Shown here: positions 42,554 through 50,083 of the stretch, piece after piece | Layout of the letters: the number at the start of each line of letters is the position of its first letter | How positions within the stretch are numbered: position 1 is the first letter of the stretch | Source: an uncultured Candidatus Saccharibacteria bacterium | GTDB taxonomy: Bacteria; Patescibacteriota; Saccharimonadia; Saccharimonadales; Saccharimonadaceae | Assembly (NCBI GenBank): GCA_948945085.1 | Contig: CARBGY010000002.1 | Span: forward strand, 68,485 to 132,484 | Length of the DNA: 64,000 nt | Reading direction: 5' to 3' | Position numbers and translations under genes: made by a program | Notes under the pieces: generated by a model | Told to the model about the DNA's origin: nothing | Database searches by the model: none | The model's input: only the letters and a program-made list of their open reading frames with translations

Positions 42554-42955
42554 TCATATTCTACGTTTTCTCGCTTCTTGCCAAGTCTCTTTATAATAAT
42601 CTGTTAAATAATCATCAATCTCATTAAAGTTCACCCACCAGCATTGCTCAACTTCACCTGCTTGTGGTTTAATTTTTCCATCTTTAACTTTGGCTATAAA
42701 TAGATGAATATCTTTTATAGCCGTACCACTATGTATGGAGTGACTTACAATAATTGGTACCCGATCGATAATCTCAACGTTTAGACTAACCTCTTCAAAT
42801 GTTTCACGAAGTGCCGTCTCTATGCTGGTCTCTCCGCGCTCTTGATGACCTTTCGGGAACGACCAGAACGTCTTTTCATCATCGTCTTTTGCGCCAATGA
42901 GCAATACTTTATCTTGGTCAACTATGATTGTGCCGCAACTTTTTTCATGCTTCAT
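42554..42955 (-). CDS. Nudix hydrolase (diadenosine polyphosphate type)
   Basis: A 133-residue Nudix protein. The box is Gly-His-Gln-Glu-Arg-Gly-Glu, seven residues, Arg-Glu-Thr-Phe-Glu-Glu, matching G-x5-E-x7-RE-xx-EE. Trp-Ser-Phe-Pro-Lys-Gly before it is typical of Ap4A hydrolases and related house-cleaning enzymes. The C-terminus ends in Arg-Lys-Arg-Arg-Ile right at the direct repeat. The -10 TATAAT (42962-42967) ends six bases before the ATG, predicting a leaderless mRNA. Confidence 0.9.
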   Translation of the reverse strand: MKHEKSCGTIIVDQDKVLLIGAKDDDEKTFWSFPKGHQERGETSIETALRETFEEVSLNVEIIDRVPIIVSHSIHSGTAIKDIHLFIAKVKDGKIKPQAGEVEQCWWVNFNEIDDYLTDYYKETWQEARKRRI

Positions 42956-43032
42956 GCTAGTATTATACTATACCATATATCCACCTCAATGGAAAGGTAA
43001 ATGCAACCGGTTCACTCAACGAATCCAGAAAG

Positions 43033-43920
43033 AACTAGTTCAACAAAAATAGGAACAACCTTTATAATTAGTAGTAGCAATACAAACTAATAAATAAGGA
43101 GTTTTTCCTATGAATAGTATAACAAATTTACCAAACGAATACCACTGCCATCGTAATTTCTATAAGGCAATATGGGGAGACTGCACTTGTAGCCGTTGTG
43201 GCTCAAAAAACCTGAAGTTTAGAACTAACTATGAGTATTGTCCAGACTGTAAACATAAATCATCTGTCAAAGCAGAAACTATCTTTAAGGGTAGCAATCT
43301 TACATATAGACGCATTTATATTCTGATTTGGTGTTGGCAACAAAAGATTGGTATTGGAGACATAGTAAAACTCACAGGTATTTCCTACCCAATCGTAGAA
43401 CGTTGGCTCGTGCGTCTGAGGGCCGCTCTCGCGCCCTCAGACGTGGTTCTAGAAGATATCGTGGAGATTGATGGTAGTTTCTTTGGCAGACTAAAGTATG
43501 GTAAGCAAAAATTAGTGGCTGGAGCTATTAATTCTGGTAGTAAACAACTAGTACTAAAGATAGTCTATGCTAAGGATACTGAAGCAGTAGAAAACTTTGT
43601 AAATGCTTATATTAAGAAGGGTAGTTTAATAAGAACTGGTGGTCTAGGATCGTATAACCAAGAATCTTTGGCAGGATATGATTATGAGAGATGTGGCCAT
43701 GACAACTTCTACTTTGACCCTACTAATCATATAGGAAACGTTTGGAGCATAATGAAGCGAGCTCTACGTCGCATCTATCGTGATCTTACCTTCTCCCTAG
43801 CGCAACTTAATCTTATCCTTCGTGAGTGGGAAAATCGCTACAACAACCCAGAGTTATTCTATAATGTAGATAGCTACTTAAAACTTAGGGGTTGTTCTAA
43901 GTTCGTTTATTGAACTAGTT
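43033..43920 (+). mobile_element. IS1595-type insertion sequence
   Basis: Imperfect terminal inverted repeats: AACTAGTTCAA...GAACAACC at the left (43033-43060) and its complement GGTTGTTC...TTGAACTAGTT at the right (43890-43920). They enclose one transposase gene. An 8-bp target duplication is not visible. Confidence 0.85.
43110..43913 (+). CDS. IS1595 (ISXO2-like) transposase with degraded catalytic triad
   Basis: A 267-residue transposase. The N-terminal zinc ribbon has Cys-Ser-Arg-Cys and Cys-Pro-Asp-Cys. The HTH is around residues 85-100, and the DDE domain begins with Val-Glu-Ile-Asp-Gly-Ser-Phe-Phe-Gly. Where the family has Thr-Asp-x-x-x-x-Tyr for the second acid it reads Thr-Gly-Gly-Leu-Gly-Ser-Tyr. 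Where it has Ile-Glu-x-x-Trp-Ser for the third it reads Ile-Gly-Asn-Val-Trp-Ser. Both changes are single A-to-G substitutions from Asp/Glu codons. The open frame is intact but the enzyme is probably inactive. AAGGAG lies nine bases before the ATG. Confidence 0.9.
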   Translation: MNSITNLPNEYHCHRNFYKAIWGDCTCSRCGSKNLKFRTNYEYCPDCKHKSSVKAETIFKGSNLTYRRIYILIWCWQQKIGIGDIVKLTGISYPIVERWLVRLRAALAPSDVVLEDIVEIDGSFFGRLKYGKQKLVAGAINSGSKQLVLKIVYAKDTEAVENFVNAYIKKGSLIRTGGLGSYNQESLAGYDYERCGHDNFYFDPTNHIGNVWSIMKRALRRIYRDLTFSLAQLNLILREWENRYNNPELFYNVDSYLKLRGCSKFVY

Positions 43921-43967
43921 AGTTACAAGTAAGCTACACCTAACCGCAGTCCTGCAATAAGTCCGAC

Positions 43968-44522
43968 CTATTCAATTCCTCTTGCTCTTAAAGCCATGTC
44001 TAATTCGTCAACGCGTTTAATTGATCTAATCAATGAACGAGTTACGACATAATAGGTATTACGCATGTTTAGATTCATACCTTTAGCTCGCATGGCATAT
44101 TTAATTTCAATAATTTCGCGTCGCAAAATTGGTATCATTGATATAGCAAGGCAAATTACTAAACAGACTTCATCCGTATTAAGACCAAACCTGCGCAATG
44201 GAGATAGAAGACTACTAATGATTCTAGCAAACTCAAGGACACTTAGGGTCTGCGAGTAGGTTAGCGTCATACAACATACTATTAATAATTTTAATGCAAT
44301 AAAAACTGCAGATTGCAGATTGCCTAGTAGTGCATTAAATCCGAAAGTTAGTAGAATAAAAGGCATGATGCTTACTATTCCCTGTAATACTTTTGCGAGT
44401 TTAATTCTTCGCAGCAGACAGTATACCAATGTTATCATACAAGCGCCGCTAATTACGCACCCTGCATTAGGCAGAAAGAAGATTGTAGTTACATAAATAA
44501 AAAATAATAGAAATTCAATCAC
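43968..44522 (-). CDS. ecfT: ECF transporter transmembrane subunit
   Basis: A 184-residue membrane protein with four to five hydrophobic segments and two Ala-Arg-Gly-type coupling motifs: Met-Arg-Ala-Lys-Gly-Met near residue 147 and Leu-Arg-Ala-Arg-Gly-Ile at the end. These are the cytoplasmic helices that bind the ATPase. Shorter than most EcfT (about 250). It is the last gene of a three-gene unit, overlapping the ATPase by four bases. Confidence 0.85.
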   Translation of the reverse strand: MIEFLLFFIYVTTIFFLPNAGCVISGACMITLVYCLLRRIKLAKVLQGIVSIMPFILLTFGFNALLGNLQSAVFIALKLLIVCCMTLTYSQTLSVLEFARIISSLLSPLRRFGLNTDEVCLVICLAISMIPILRREIIEIKYAMRAKGMNLNMRNTYYVVTRSLIRSIKRVDELDMALRARGIE

Positions 44523-45151
44523 TCGATATTCCCATCCCGTAACATAATAATTCTATCAGCAATTGAGGCTTCCTCATTCGAGTTGGTAATTAGCAGAATT
44601 CCGATCCCTTGCAACTTCAGATTGCGGATGATTTTCCAAATTTCATGTTTGCCGGCAGGATCGATCATTGTTGTTGGTTCATCAAGCACTAAGTATTCTG
44701 GTTTTCTAGCCAGTATTTCTGCTAGTACAATTCTCTGCTTTTGTCCTAAAGAAAAATCCCATAAATTATCCCCGCAATTAACCATACCGACTTGTTCTAA
44801 AACTTCATTTACAATTCCCTCTACGTTAGCTCGTTTACCAAGTGCGAATTTTAGCTCATCATGTACATTATTAAAAATAATTTGGGTCTCTGGGTTTTGG
44901 AAAACTATACCAACTTTTGCGAAAATATCTTTATAGTTTTTCTTAATACCAACATCAATTTCGTCAATAAAAACTTGATTCTTTTGTGGCGTTATAATGC
45001 CACTCACCAATCTACCGATGGTTGATTTTCCGGAGCCGTTTTTACCGATGAGCGCCACTACCTCACTTTTCGCAACGTTAAATGAAACGTCTTGCAATAC
45101 TAGAGAGCGAGACCTATAGTATTTATACTTCAGATTTTGCACCTTGATCAT
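44519..45151 (-). CDS. ecfA: ECF transporter ATP-binding protein
   Basis: A 211-residue ABC ATPase: Walker A Gly-Lys-Asn-Gly-Ser-Gly-Lys-Ser-Thr, Q-loop in Val-Phe-Gln-Asn-Pro-Glu-Thr-Gln, signature Phe-Ser-Leu-Gly-Gln-Lys-Gln-Arg, and Walker B Leu-Val-Leu-Asp-Glu-Pro-Thr. The GGAG before 45151 sets the start. Its 5' end overlaps the S-component gene by 29 bases. Only one ATPase gene is present, so it may form a homodimer or pair with one encoded elsewhere. Confidence 0.92.
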   Translation of the reverse strand: MIKVQNLKYKYYRSRSLVLQDVSFNVAKSEVVALIGKNGSGKSTIGRLVSGIITPQKNQVFIDEIDVGIKKNYKDIFAKVGIVFQNPETQIIFNNVHDELKFALGKRANVEGIVNEVLEQVGMVNCGDNLWDFSLGQKQRIVLAEILARKPEYLVLDEPTTMIDPAGKHEIWKIIRNLKLQGIGILLITNSNEEASIADRIIMLRDGNIE

Positions 45152-45686
45152 GAGATTCTCCATTATATAAATAGCTTAGCGCCACCTCTTGCAAAGCCTT
45201 TTCAATGAATAGGAATATTACTATATGTACTGGTACCATGATAATCTGTTTAAGTAACCGCATCCAAAAAAGTGGTAAAAATGCTTTGCCCATCGTTATA
45301 CTTAAACATAAAGTATTCAGCCCCATATTAACAATTAACGTCACCAACACGACGGCAGCGATAGTCTTAAATATGAATTTTTGTTCCGGAATCGCTATGG
45401 GTGTACTCTTATACAATAAAATACCATAAATCAAACCGGCGATAGCTGTTGTAACTGTATATCCCACAAAGTACGGACCAGTTGGAAATAGTAAAGCACC
45501 AACCAAATCTCCTAAGATATTGATCAGAACTGACCATTTCCAGCCTAAATATGTAGCGCAAAGCATAGTCGGTACGAAAGCAAAGCTTATTTTTAATATA
45601 GGTGTTTTTATTGATAAAAACCGCGATAGTACAATCAACATTGCTAAGCAGATTGCGGCCAGGATGATTCTTTTATTTTTACTCAC
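45123..45686 (-). CDS. folT: ECF transporter substrate-binding subunit, folate family
   Basis: A 187-residue six-helix membrane protein starting at GTG after AAAGGA. Arg-Phe-Leu-Ser-Ile-Lys...Lys-Ile-Ser-Phe-Ala-Phe-Val-Pro and Gly-Asp-Leu-Val-Gly-Ala-Leu-Leu-Phe-Pro-Thr-Gly-Pro-Tyr-Phe are typical of FolT-type S components, which bind folates. The upstream tetrahydrofolate riboswitch independently supports folate as the substrate. First gene of folT-ecfA-ecfT, a dedicated importer fitting an organism without folate synthesis. Confidence 0.9.
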   Translation of the reverse strand: MSKNKRIILAAICLAMLIVLSRFLSIKTPILKISFAFVPTMLCATYLGWKWSVLINILGDLVGALLFPTGPYFVGYTVTTAIAGLIYGILLYKSTPIAIPEQKFIFKTIAAVVLVTLIVNMGLNTLCLSITMGKAFLPLFWMRLLKQIIMVPVHIVIFLFIEKALQEVALSYLYNGESHDQGAKSEV

Positions 45687-45767
45687 ACTATCCTTTCTAA
45701 CAGAGTTGGGTTGTCCGCCAAGAAAAAACTTGTGAGGTTTACAAAAACCATAACAAATTAGTCTCAA

Positions 45768-45860
45768 TCAGCGGAATGCAGGAATAAGTTAGCGGTATAC
45801 ACCTTGCCCCGATGTCAACTTCCCGTCCATCAGGTCTTAACTACTGGTTCCCTACTCTGA
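45768..45860 (-). promoter_or_regulatory. Tetrahydrofolate (THF-I) riboswitch
   Basis: Read on the minus strand: CAGAGTAG, then GTTAAG, GGACGGGAAGTTG, and a closing GCATTCCGCTGA pairing back to TCAG at the 5' end. These conserved blocks and their order match the folate riboswitch class of Gram-positive folT/folE leaders. It sits 80 bp before the folT start. An extended -10 (TGCTATAAT, hexamer 45880-45885) lies about 20 bp upstream of it. Confidence 0.82.
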
Positions 45861-45945
45861 TATTCTTATATCTGAGTTAATTATAGCACGGTTCTTGAAG
45901 TTCATGTGAGAGTACATTGAAGGAGTAACCATAAACGTCAAACGA

Positions 45946-46908
45946 GTGGCGCTCAACCACGAAGGTGTGCTATATTTTCATGATGGCAGAATGTTTGTTG
46001 GAGGAATGATTTCTCCAAACCGCGACACACAAATAGAAATTCTGGACAAAACCATTGACGCTGTCGCCACAATTAATGACGACAAGTATCGTTCTGCACT
46101 TGCTTATTACCAACTCAATTCATTACATCTCTTCCCTGATGCAAATGGGCGGACATCGCGAGCGGTTTATACTATATTGCGCCAACCAGATTTTGATTTA
46201 GAGAAACATGCAGACTATTTTACGCATGCGAACAATCAAAGCCAAAGTGATAGTGGTGGTAGTAAAGTGTCCGAATTTGAGAAACTAAATGGACTTACAT
46301 CCCCGCAAGAGTTTATTCAGTACTCTATGCTAGAGTTACTTAAAACTATGCAAGAGGAAGAAGGTGGTTCCAAATTTGGTGAAGAATTAGATTCAATCTC
46401 TCAAATTATGGAATATCTTTTAACACAAGACCCGAAACGGCGCGCCAATATTGTGACAGTTGTTGGCGCAAGTGCTGGGTCTGAGGCTGTTAAAGAACTG
46501 TATTCCTTAAAGAATAATCCCACGTATCAAGAACTAAACGATGACGAAAAACAGCGTTTTAATTATGCTCTTTGTGATAATAATGCTTTAGTGTCGGTTG
46601 CTGGGCTTGCGATGCTTAAATTCCATCAAGAAAAAGGTGACTTATTGCAGTTTCTAACAGAACACACTAAACAGAACCCTGCATTGGGGAATTTAAGTCA
46701 ATGTATTATTAACATTGATCCAGATGATGAAGAATACTTTGGTGGTTGCGAATGTAAAGATTGGAGTGCTGAAGATATGAAAAAATATGCGACCTTTGCC
46801 GAAGAAATAAAGAAGCAGCAACTCGAAATGGGAATAGATGTATTCGTTAATCCCGAGTTACATACAAATAGTTCTGGTGAGAAAATGGCTGATATCCTAG
46901 CCAAGTAA
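45946..46908 (+). CDS. Fic-domain protein
   Basis: Fic proteins transfer AMP or other phosphate-containing groups to target proteins. The core is His61-Leu-Phe-Pro-Asp-Ala-Asn-Gly-Arg-Thr-Ser-Arg72, matching HxFx[DE][AG]NGRxxR. Only about 60 residues precede it, fewer than usual, and about 250 residues of unrelated helical sequence follow. The frame start is a GTG, but AAGGAG lies five bases before an in-frame ATA at 45931, suggesting either initiation at ATA or loss of an ATG. No inhibitory (S/T)xxxE(G/N) helix is evident in the N-terminus. Confidence 0.83.
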   Translation: MALNHEGVLYFHDGRMFVGGMISPNRDTQIEILDKTIDAVATINDDKYRSALAYYQLNSLHLFPDANGRTSRAVYTILRQPDFDLEKHADYFTHANNQSQSDSGGSKVSEFEKLNGLTSPQEFIQYSMLELLKTMQEEEGGSKFGEELDSISQIMEYLLTQDPKRRANIVTVVGASAGSEAVKELYSLKNNPTYQELNDDEKQRFNYALCDNNALVSVAGLAMLKFHQEKGDLLQFLTEHTKQNPALGNLSQCIINIDPDDEEYFGGCECKDWSAEDMKKYATFAEEIKKQQLEMGIDVFVNPELHTNSSGEKMADILAK

Positions 46909-47078
46909 GTTCTGAGAACATGAAAAGAGTTCGTGCCTAAAATGTAGAGATTATGATTTTTGCTAATGGTTGTTCAGTGAGTGACTATTTGGTGAATGAT
47001 TAATCAATAAGGTTGTGAACCGATTTAGAGTAGTGTTGGACTGATGCAGAGTGAAAGCATCCAGTAGTAGTAAATGTT

Positions 47079-48302
47079 CTAGTTCCCTTGCCAAATCTGG
47101 AAACTATCGCCTTCTACCCGGATTAACTGATTATCATTCAAACAAATAATAGGCTGCGAAATGCTATAAAACTCTTCCGAATTTTCTTGCAAAAATCGCG
47201 AAAATTTCTCACGTTTTATACCTTCGCGATTCCAATGTGGCTTTATTAAGAAATCCACTAGCCCTAATCCACAAAAATCCGTCATTTCTTTGGCCCGTAT
47301 TGGGTCACCGCTCATGTATTGCTGATTGCGAATATTATTACTACAAACTATTGCGCCTGCACTTTCGCCAATATATGGTACACCTTTTGCTAAAATGTTT
47401 TTAACAATCTTATCAAAATTACAATTATGCATTTGTTCTAAAAGATAAAAATTATTTCCTCCTTGAACAAAGATCGCGTCCCTATTAGTAAGCTCTGTAG
47501 CAACTTCCGATTCGGTTTTACCCGCAATATCATAATCGAAAACTTGCCAGCCGCGTTCTTGGAGAATTTTTCTTCCTTCGTCAATCCACTCCTGTTTATC
47601 GGATGGATGCAGATTCCCTGCCGTAGTAATATAAGCAAGCCGAATCTCTGTCGCTTTTTTACCTAGCAGGTTCTCAATATCATCCATGATTAGCTGCGCC
47701 ACACCAGCTCCGCGAAAGCTAGAGGCTAAATACAAGTTTTGCAGTGCGTTATCCTTTAAGATTATAGAGAGGAGTTTTGGAAATTCTTTGTATTTTGGAG
47801 ACGCGCCGAGATTGAAATGCCCTTGCCCTTTAATTATAATTAACTTTCCATTTAATCTTTCCGCTAATTCCTGCGGTTCCTCTATAGGTACATATGGATC
47901 ATTATCCGAATGTAGGAGGATGAAATCATCACATTTCTGTTTCAAATCATCATAATCAACTGAGACATTCTGTAGATTTTTCAGCTTATCCCAATCGAGA
48001 TCAATATGGAAGCCACTTACAAGTATCGCTCGCTTAATTCTCGTTCCTGTGGGTAATTTTTGTAATAACATTGGAATAAGTGCTGCACCGGCGGAGTGAC
48101 CAATGATAATGGTATCCGTGTCGAATCTAAATGGGGTGTTTTGAATAATAAAGTCGCTCCATGCGTCGCCATTCGGAAAAGCTGAATTTGGCAGAGATGG
48201 CGCATAGACCTCAAAGGCATGTTTTTCTAACTGTTGTTTCAGCCAGGGGATCCAGTTGCTTTCACAGCTACCGTCGGTGCCATGCAATAAAATCGCTTTC
48301 AT
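47079..48302 (-). CDS. Fusion of RBBP9-like serine hydrolase and peptidase S51
   Basis: A 407-residue two-domain protein. Residues 1-180 are an RBBP9/YdeN-like alpha/beta hydrolase: Leu-Leu-His-Gly, Gly68-His-Ser70-Ala-Gly72, Ser-Asp-Asn-Asp near 133 and Gly-Gln-Gly-His162. Residues 188-407 resemble peptidase E/S51: Ile-Thr-Thr-Ala-Gly-Asn, Gly-Gly-Asn (281-283) and Gly-Glu-Ser314-Ala-Gly. The C-terminal His of the S51 triad may be the one in Lys-Pro-His-Trp. Both active sites look complete. The fusion could act on peptides or peptide-derived esters. GAAGGA precedes the ATG. Confidence 0.85.
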   Translation of the reverse strand: MKAILLHGTDGSCESNWIPWLKQQLEKHAFEVYAPSLPNSAFPNGDAWSDFIIQNTPFRFDTDTIIIGHSAGAALIPMLLQKLPTGTRIKRAILVSGFHIDLDWDKLKNLQNVSVDYDDLKQKCDDFILLHSDNDPYVPIEEPQELAERLNGKLIIIKGQGHFNLGASPKYKEFPKLLSIILKDNALQNLYLASSFRGAGVAQLIMDDIENLLGKKATEIRLAYITTAGNLHPSDKQEWIDEGRKILQERGWQVFDYDIAGKTESEVATELTNRDAIFVQGGNNFYLLEQMHNCNFDKIVKNILAKGVPYIGESAGAIVCSNNIRNQQYMSGDPIRAKEMTDFCGLGLVDFLIKPHWNREGIKREKFSRFLQENSEEFYSISQPIICLNDNQLIRVEGDSFQIWQGN

Positions 48303-48445
48303 ATAATATTATCCTTCGATTATCTTGCGGTAATTATACACTAAGTAATCACTATATGGATAGATATATGATAATGTAGAGGAGAAGAAGCTGCTTTAAC
48401 TAAGGAGCTAGGATTTGATGATTAATTATATAGAAATATGCGAGG

Positions 48446-48705
48446 ATGACGTTGTCAAGCTTTTCAATGATCACTTTGATATTAAGCTTATGTATGTCTC
48501 CTTCACATGGAGACTCTTTACATAAAATTTCGTTGCTAATGAGATATAAGAGTTTTGCGGAGGTATTCGCGAACACCAGAATCGCAGGCATAAATGTATG
48601 TGCCACGGATACCACGAGTGCAAAGAACTTGGTAGATATTCAGAATGTACTGCAATAAATCCTCATCAGAAGTTTGAACCTTTCCCCATCCGCTGTCTAG
48701 CATAC
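48446..48705 (+). pseudogene. Silent lectin/FISUMP-like cassette C6 (PIRCL type), degraded
   Basis: The end reads Pro-Phe-Pro-Ile-Arg-Cys-Leu-Ala-Tyr, with the shared CCCCATCCGCTGTCTAGCAT. The upstream family-like segment (Arg-Ile-Ala-Gly-Ile-Asn-Val...Thr-Thr-Ser-Ala-Lys) is in another frame and ends in TAA, so the copy is frameshifted. Tail-to-tail with C7. Confidence 0.62.
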
Positions 48706-48740
48706 TTATATATTATGTACAGAAGTATGACGAAATGAGC

Positions 48741-48925
48741 AATGCAGCGCACCGAGAAACCGACGAAGCGATCGTAGTAGTACGACGGGTAGACGTTAGT
48801 ACTATGGAAATAGAGGTAGTATGCGTACGTAGCATTAGGATAAGTAGTAGCTGACCAGTAGTAGTTATTGAGGCCCGCGTTCCTCAATGAACCAGTATTT
48901 AGATGGACGCTCCCGCCGCGTATAT
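48741..48925 (-). pseudogene. Silent lectin/FISUMP-like cassette C7 (SVRCI type)
   Basis: On the minus strand it runs Tyr-Ile-Arg-Gly-Gly, Gly-Ser-Leu-Arg-Asn-Ala-Gly, Tyr-Tyr-Trp-Ser-Ala-Thr-Thr-Tyr, Tyr-Tyr-Tyr-Asp-Arg and Gly-Phe-Ser-Val-Arg-Cys-Ile. It is open but without start signals, and it begins 10 bp after the stop of the HAD gene. Against C3, identical framework codons alternate with variable ones such as AAC/TAC, AGC/CTC, TAC/GTC and AAT/CAT. Between it and C6 is a small stem CATACTT...AAGTATG. Confidence 0.8.
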
Positions 48926-48934
48926 AAAATAATT

Positions 48935-49699
48935 TTATTCTGACATAATACTTTGTAGCAGCTCGGCGACACTATTTACAATGTGTCCAGGTTTGATGGA
49001 GGCAATTACTTCTGGCACTGCAGCTTTAACGGCATAGCCATCATACCGTTTTAACATATCAATGTCATTAGTATCATCGCCAATTGTGATAGTTCGAGTA
49101 GCTAATTTTGAGAAAGACGAAGAATCGAGACGCTTAATCGCATTTGCCTTGCCAGCTTCTATAGACATAATATCAATAAAAGCATGGTACCTTGTTGGCT
49201 CAATAATCCAGTCGACGCTCGTTATTTGAGCATGTTTTTCCAAAAAGAGCTGCACCAGATCACTATATTCGGATTTAACATTTTGAAGAATTTTTTCTCC
49301 TACCATGCTATCAGCAGCCCAACAACGTAACTTAGTTACGTCGCAATCTAAATTTGGCCATTCCTTTGCTTTGTAATAATAGACAAAGGCGGTTGAATTA
49401 GGAAAATTATCTGAAATAGTTTGGCAAATGCTTTGCGCTATACTCTTTTCAATACTATACTGAAAAAGCAGTTTACCATCATTATTTAGGCAGGTAGCTC
49501 CATTTTCAAGAATAATATAATCCAAGTACTGTTCGTACTCTGGCCAAATTCGAGTTAGGCTCGAAATATTTCGACCACTCGCTAAGCAAAAAAGATTACC
49601 ACTTTGACGAAACTTTTGAACCATATTTAAGTTTGCCTGAAATTGAGGAATATTGGCATGCGGGTATAAAGTGTTGTCAAAGTCACTAACTACAATCAT
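48935..49699 (-). CDS. HAD-superfamily hydrolase (Cof-like)
   Basis: A 254-residue HAD-IIB phosphatase: Asp-Phe-Asp-Asn-Thr-Leu nucleophile motif at residues 6-11, Leu-Ala-Ser-Gly-Arg-Asn, Lys-Ala-Asn-Ala-Ile, and Ile-Gly-Asp-Asp-Thr-Asn-Asp-Ile-Asp-Met near the C-terminus. Probably a sugar-phosphate phosphatase. The start at 49699 is set by an extended -10 TGTTATAAT (hexamer 49706-49711) ending six bases before it, predicting a leaderless mRNA. Its stop is followed almost immediately by cassette C7. Confidence 0.9.
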   Translation of the reverse strand: MIVVSDFDNTLYPHANIPQFQANLNMVQKFRQSGNLFCLASGRNISSLTRIWPEYEQYLDYIILENGATCLNNDGKLLFQYSIEKSIAQSICQTISDNFPNSTAFVYYYKAKEWPNLDCDVTKLRCWAADSMVGEKILQNVKSEYSDLVQLFLEKHAQITSVDWIIEPTRYHAFIDIMSIEAGKANAIKRLDSSSFSKLATRTITIGDDTNDIDMLKRYDGYAVKAAVPEVIASIKPGHIVNSVAELLQSIMSE

Positions 49700-49863
49700 G
49701 GATTCATTATAACACTTCTTGCGTATTAGCAGAATTCTGGGTTTCTTCGGCAAGATTAAAGTTATGAGATTAGTAAAATACTTACTAAGCATTTATATGT
49801 ACCTCAGTTTTATCAAAATTCCCTCTTGTAAGGATCTAGGAAATACGCTATAATGAAGGACAT

Positions 49864-49940
49864 GGAATCGTAGCTCAGTTGGTTAGAGCGCCGCCCTGTC
49901 ACGGCGGAGGTCGCGAGTTCGAGTCTCGTCGGTTCCGCCA
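49864..49940 (+). tRNA. tRNA-Asp (anticodon GUC)
   Basis: Acceptor GGAATCG/CGGTTCC with discriminator G and encoded CCA; anticodon loop CTGTCAC. Confidence 0.95.
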
Positions 49941-50083
49941 TAAGTGGTTTGGTTGTAAAGTTCTGCCCGTGAGGGTATTTTTTGTTATATGGGGTGTGGC
50001 GGAGTAGTAATCATGCCGAATGCGGTTAATAAAATATTGGCCTGAGTAAGTAATTGCTGTCTATAAAAACGGGGCGAGTGGAT

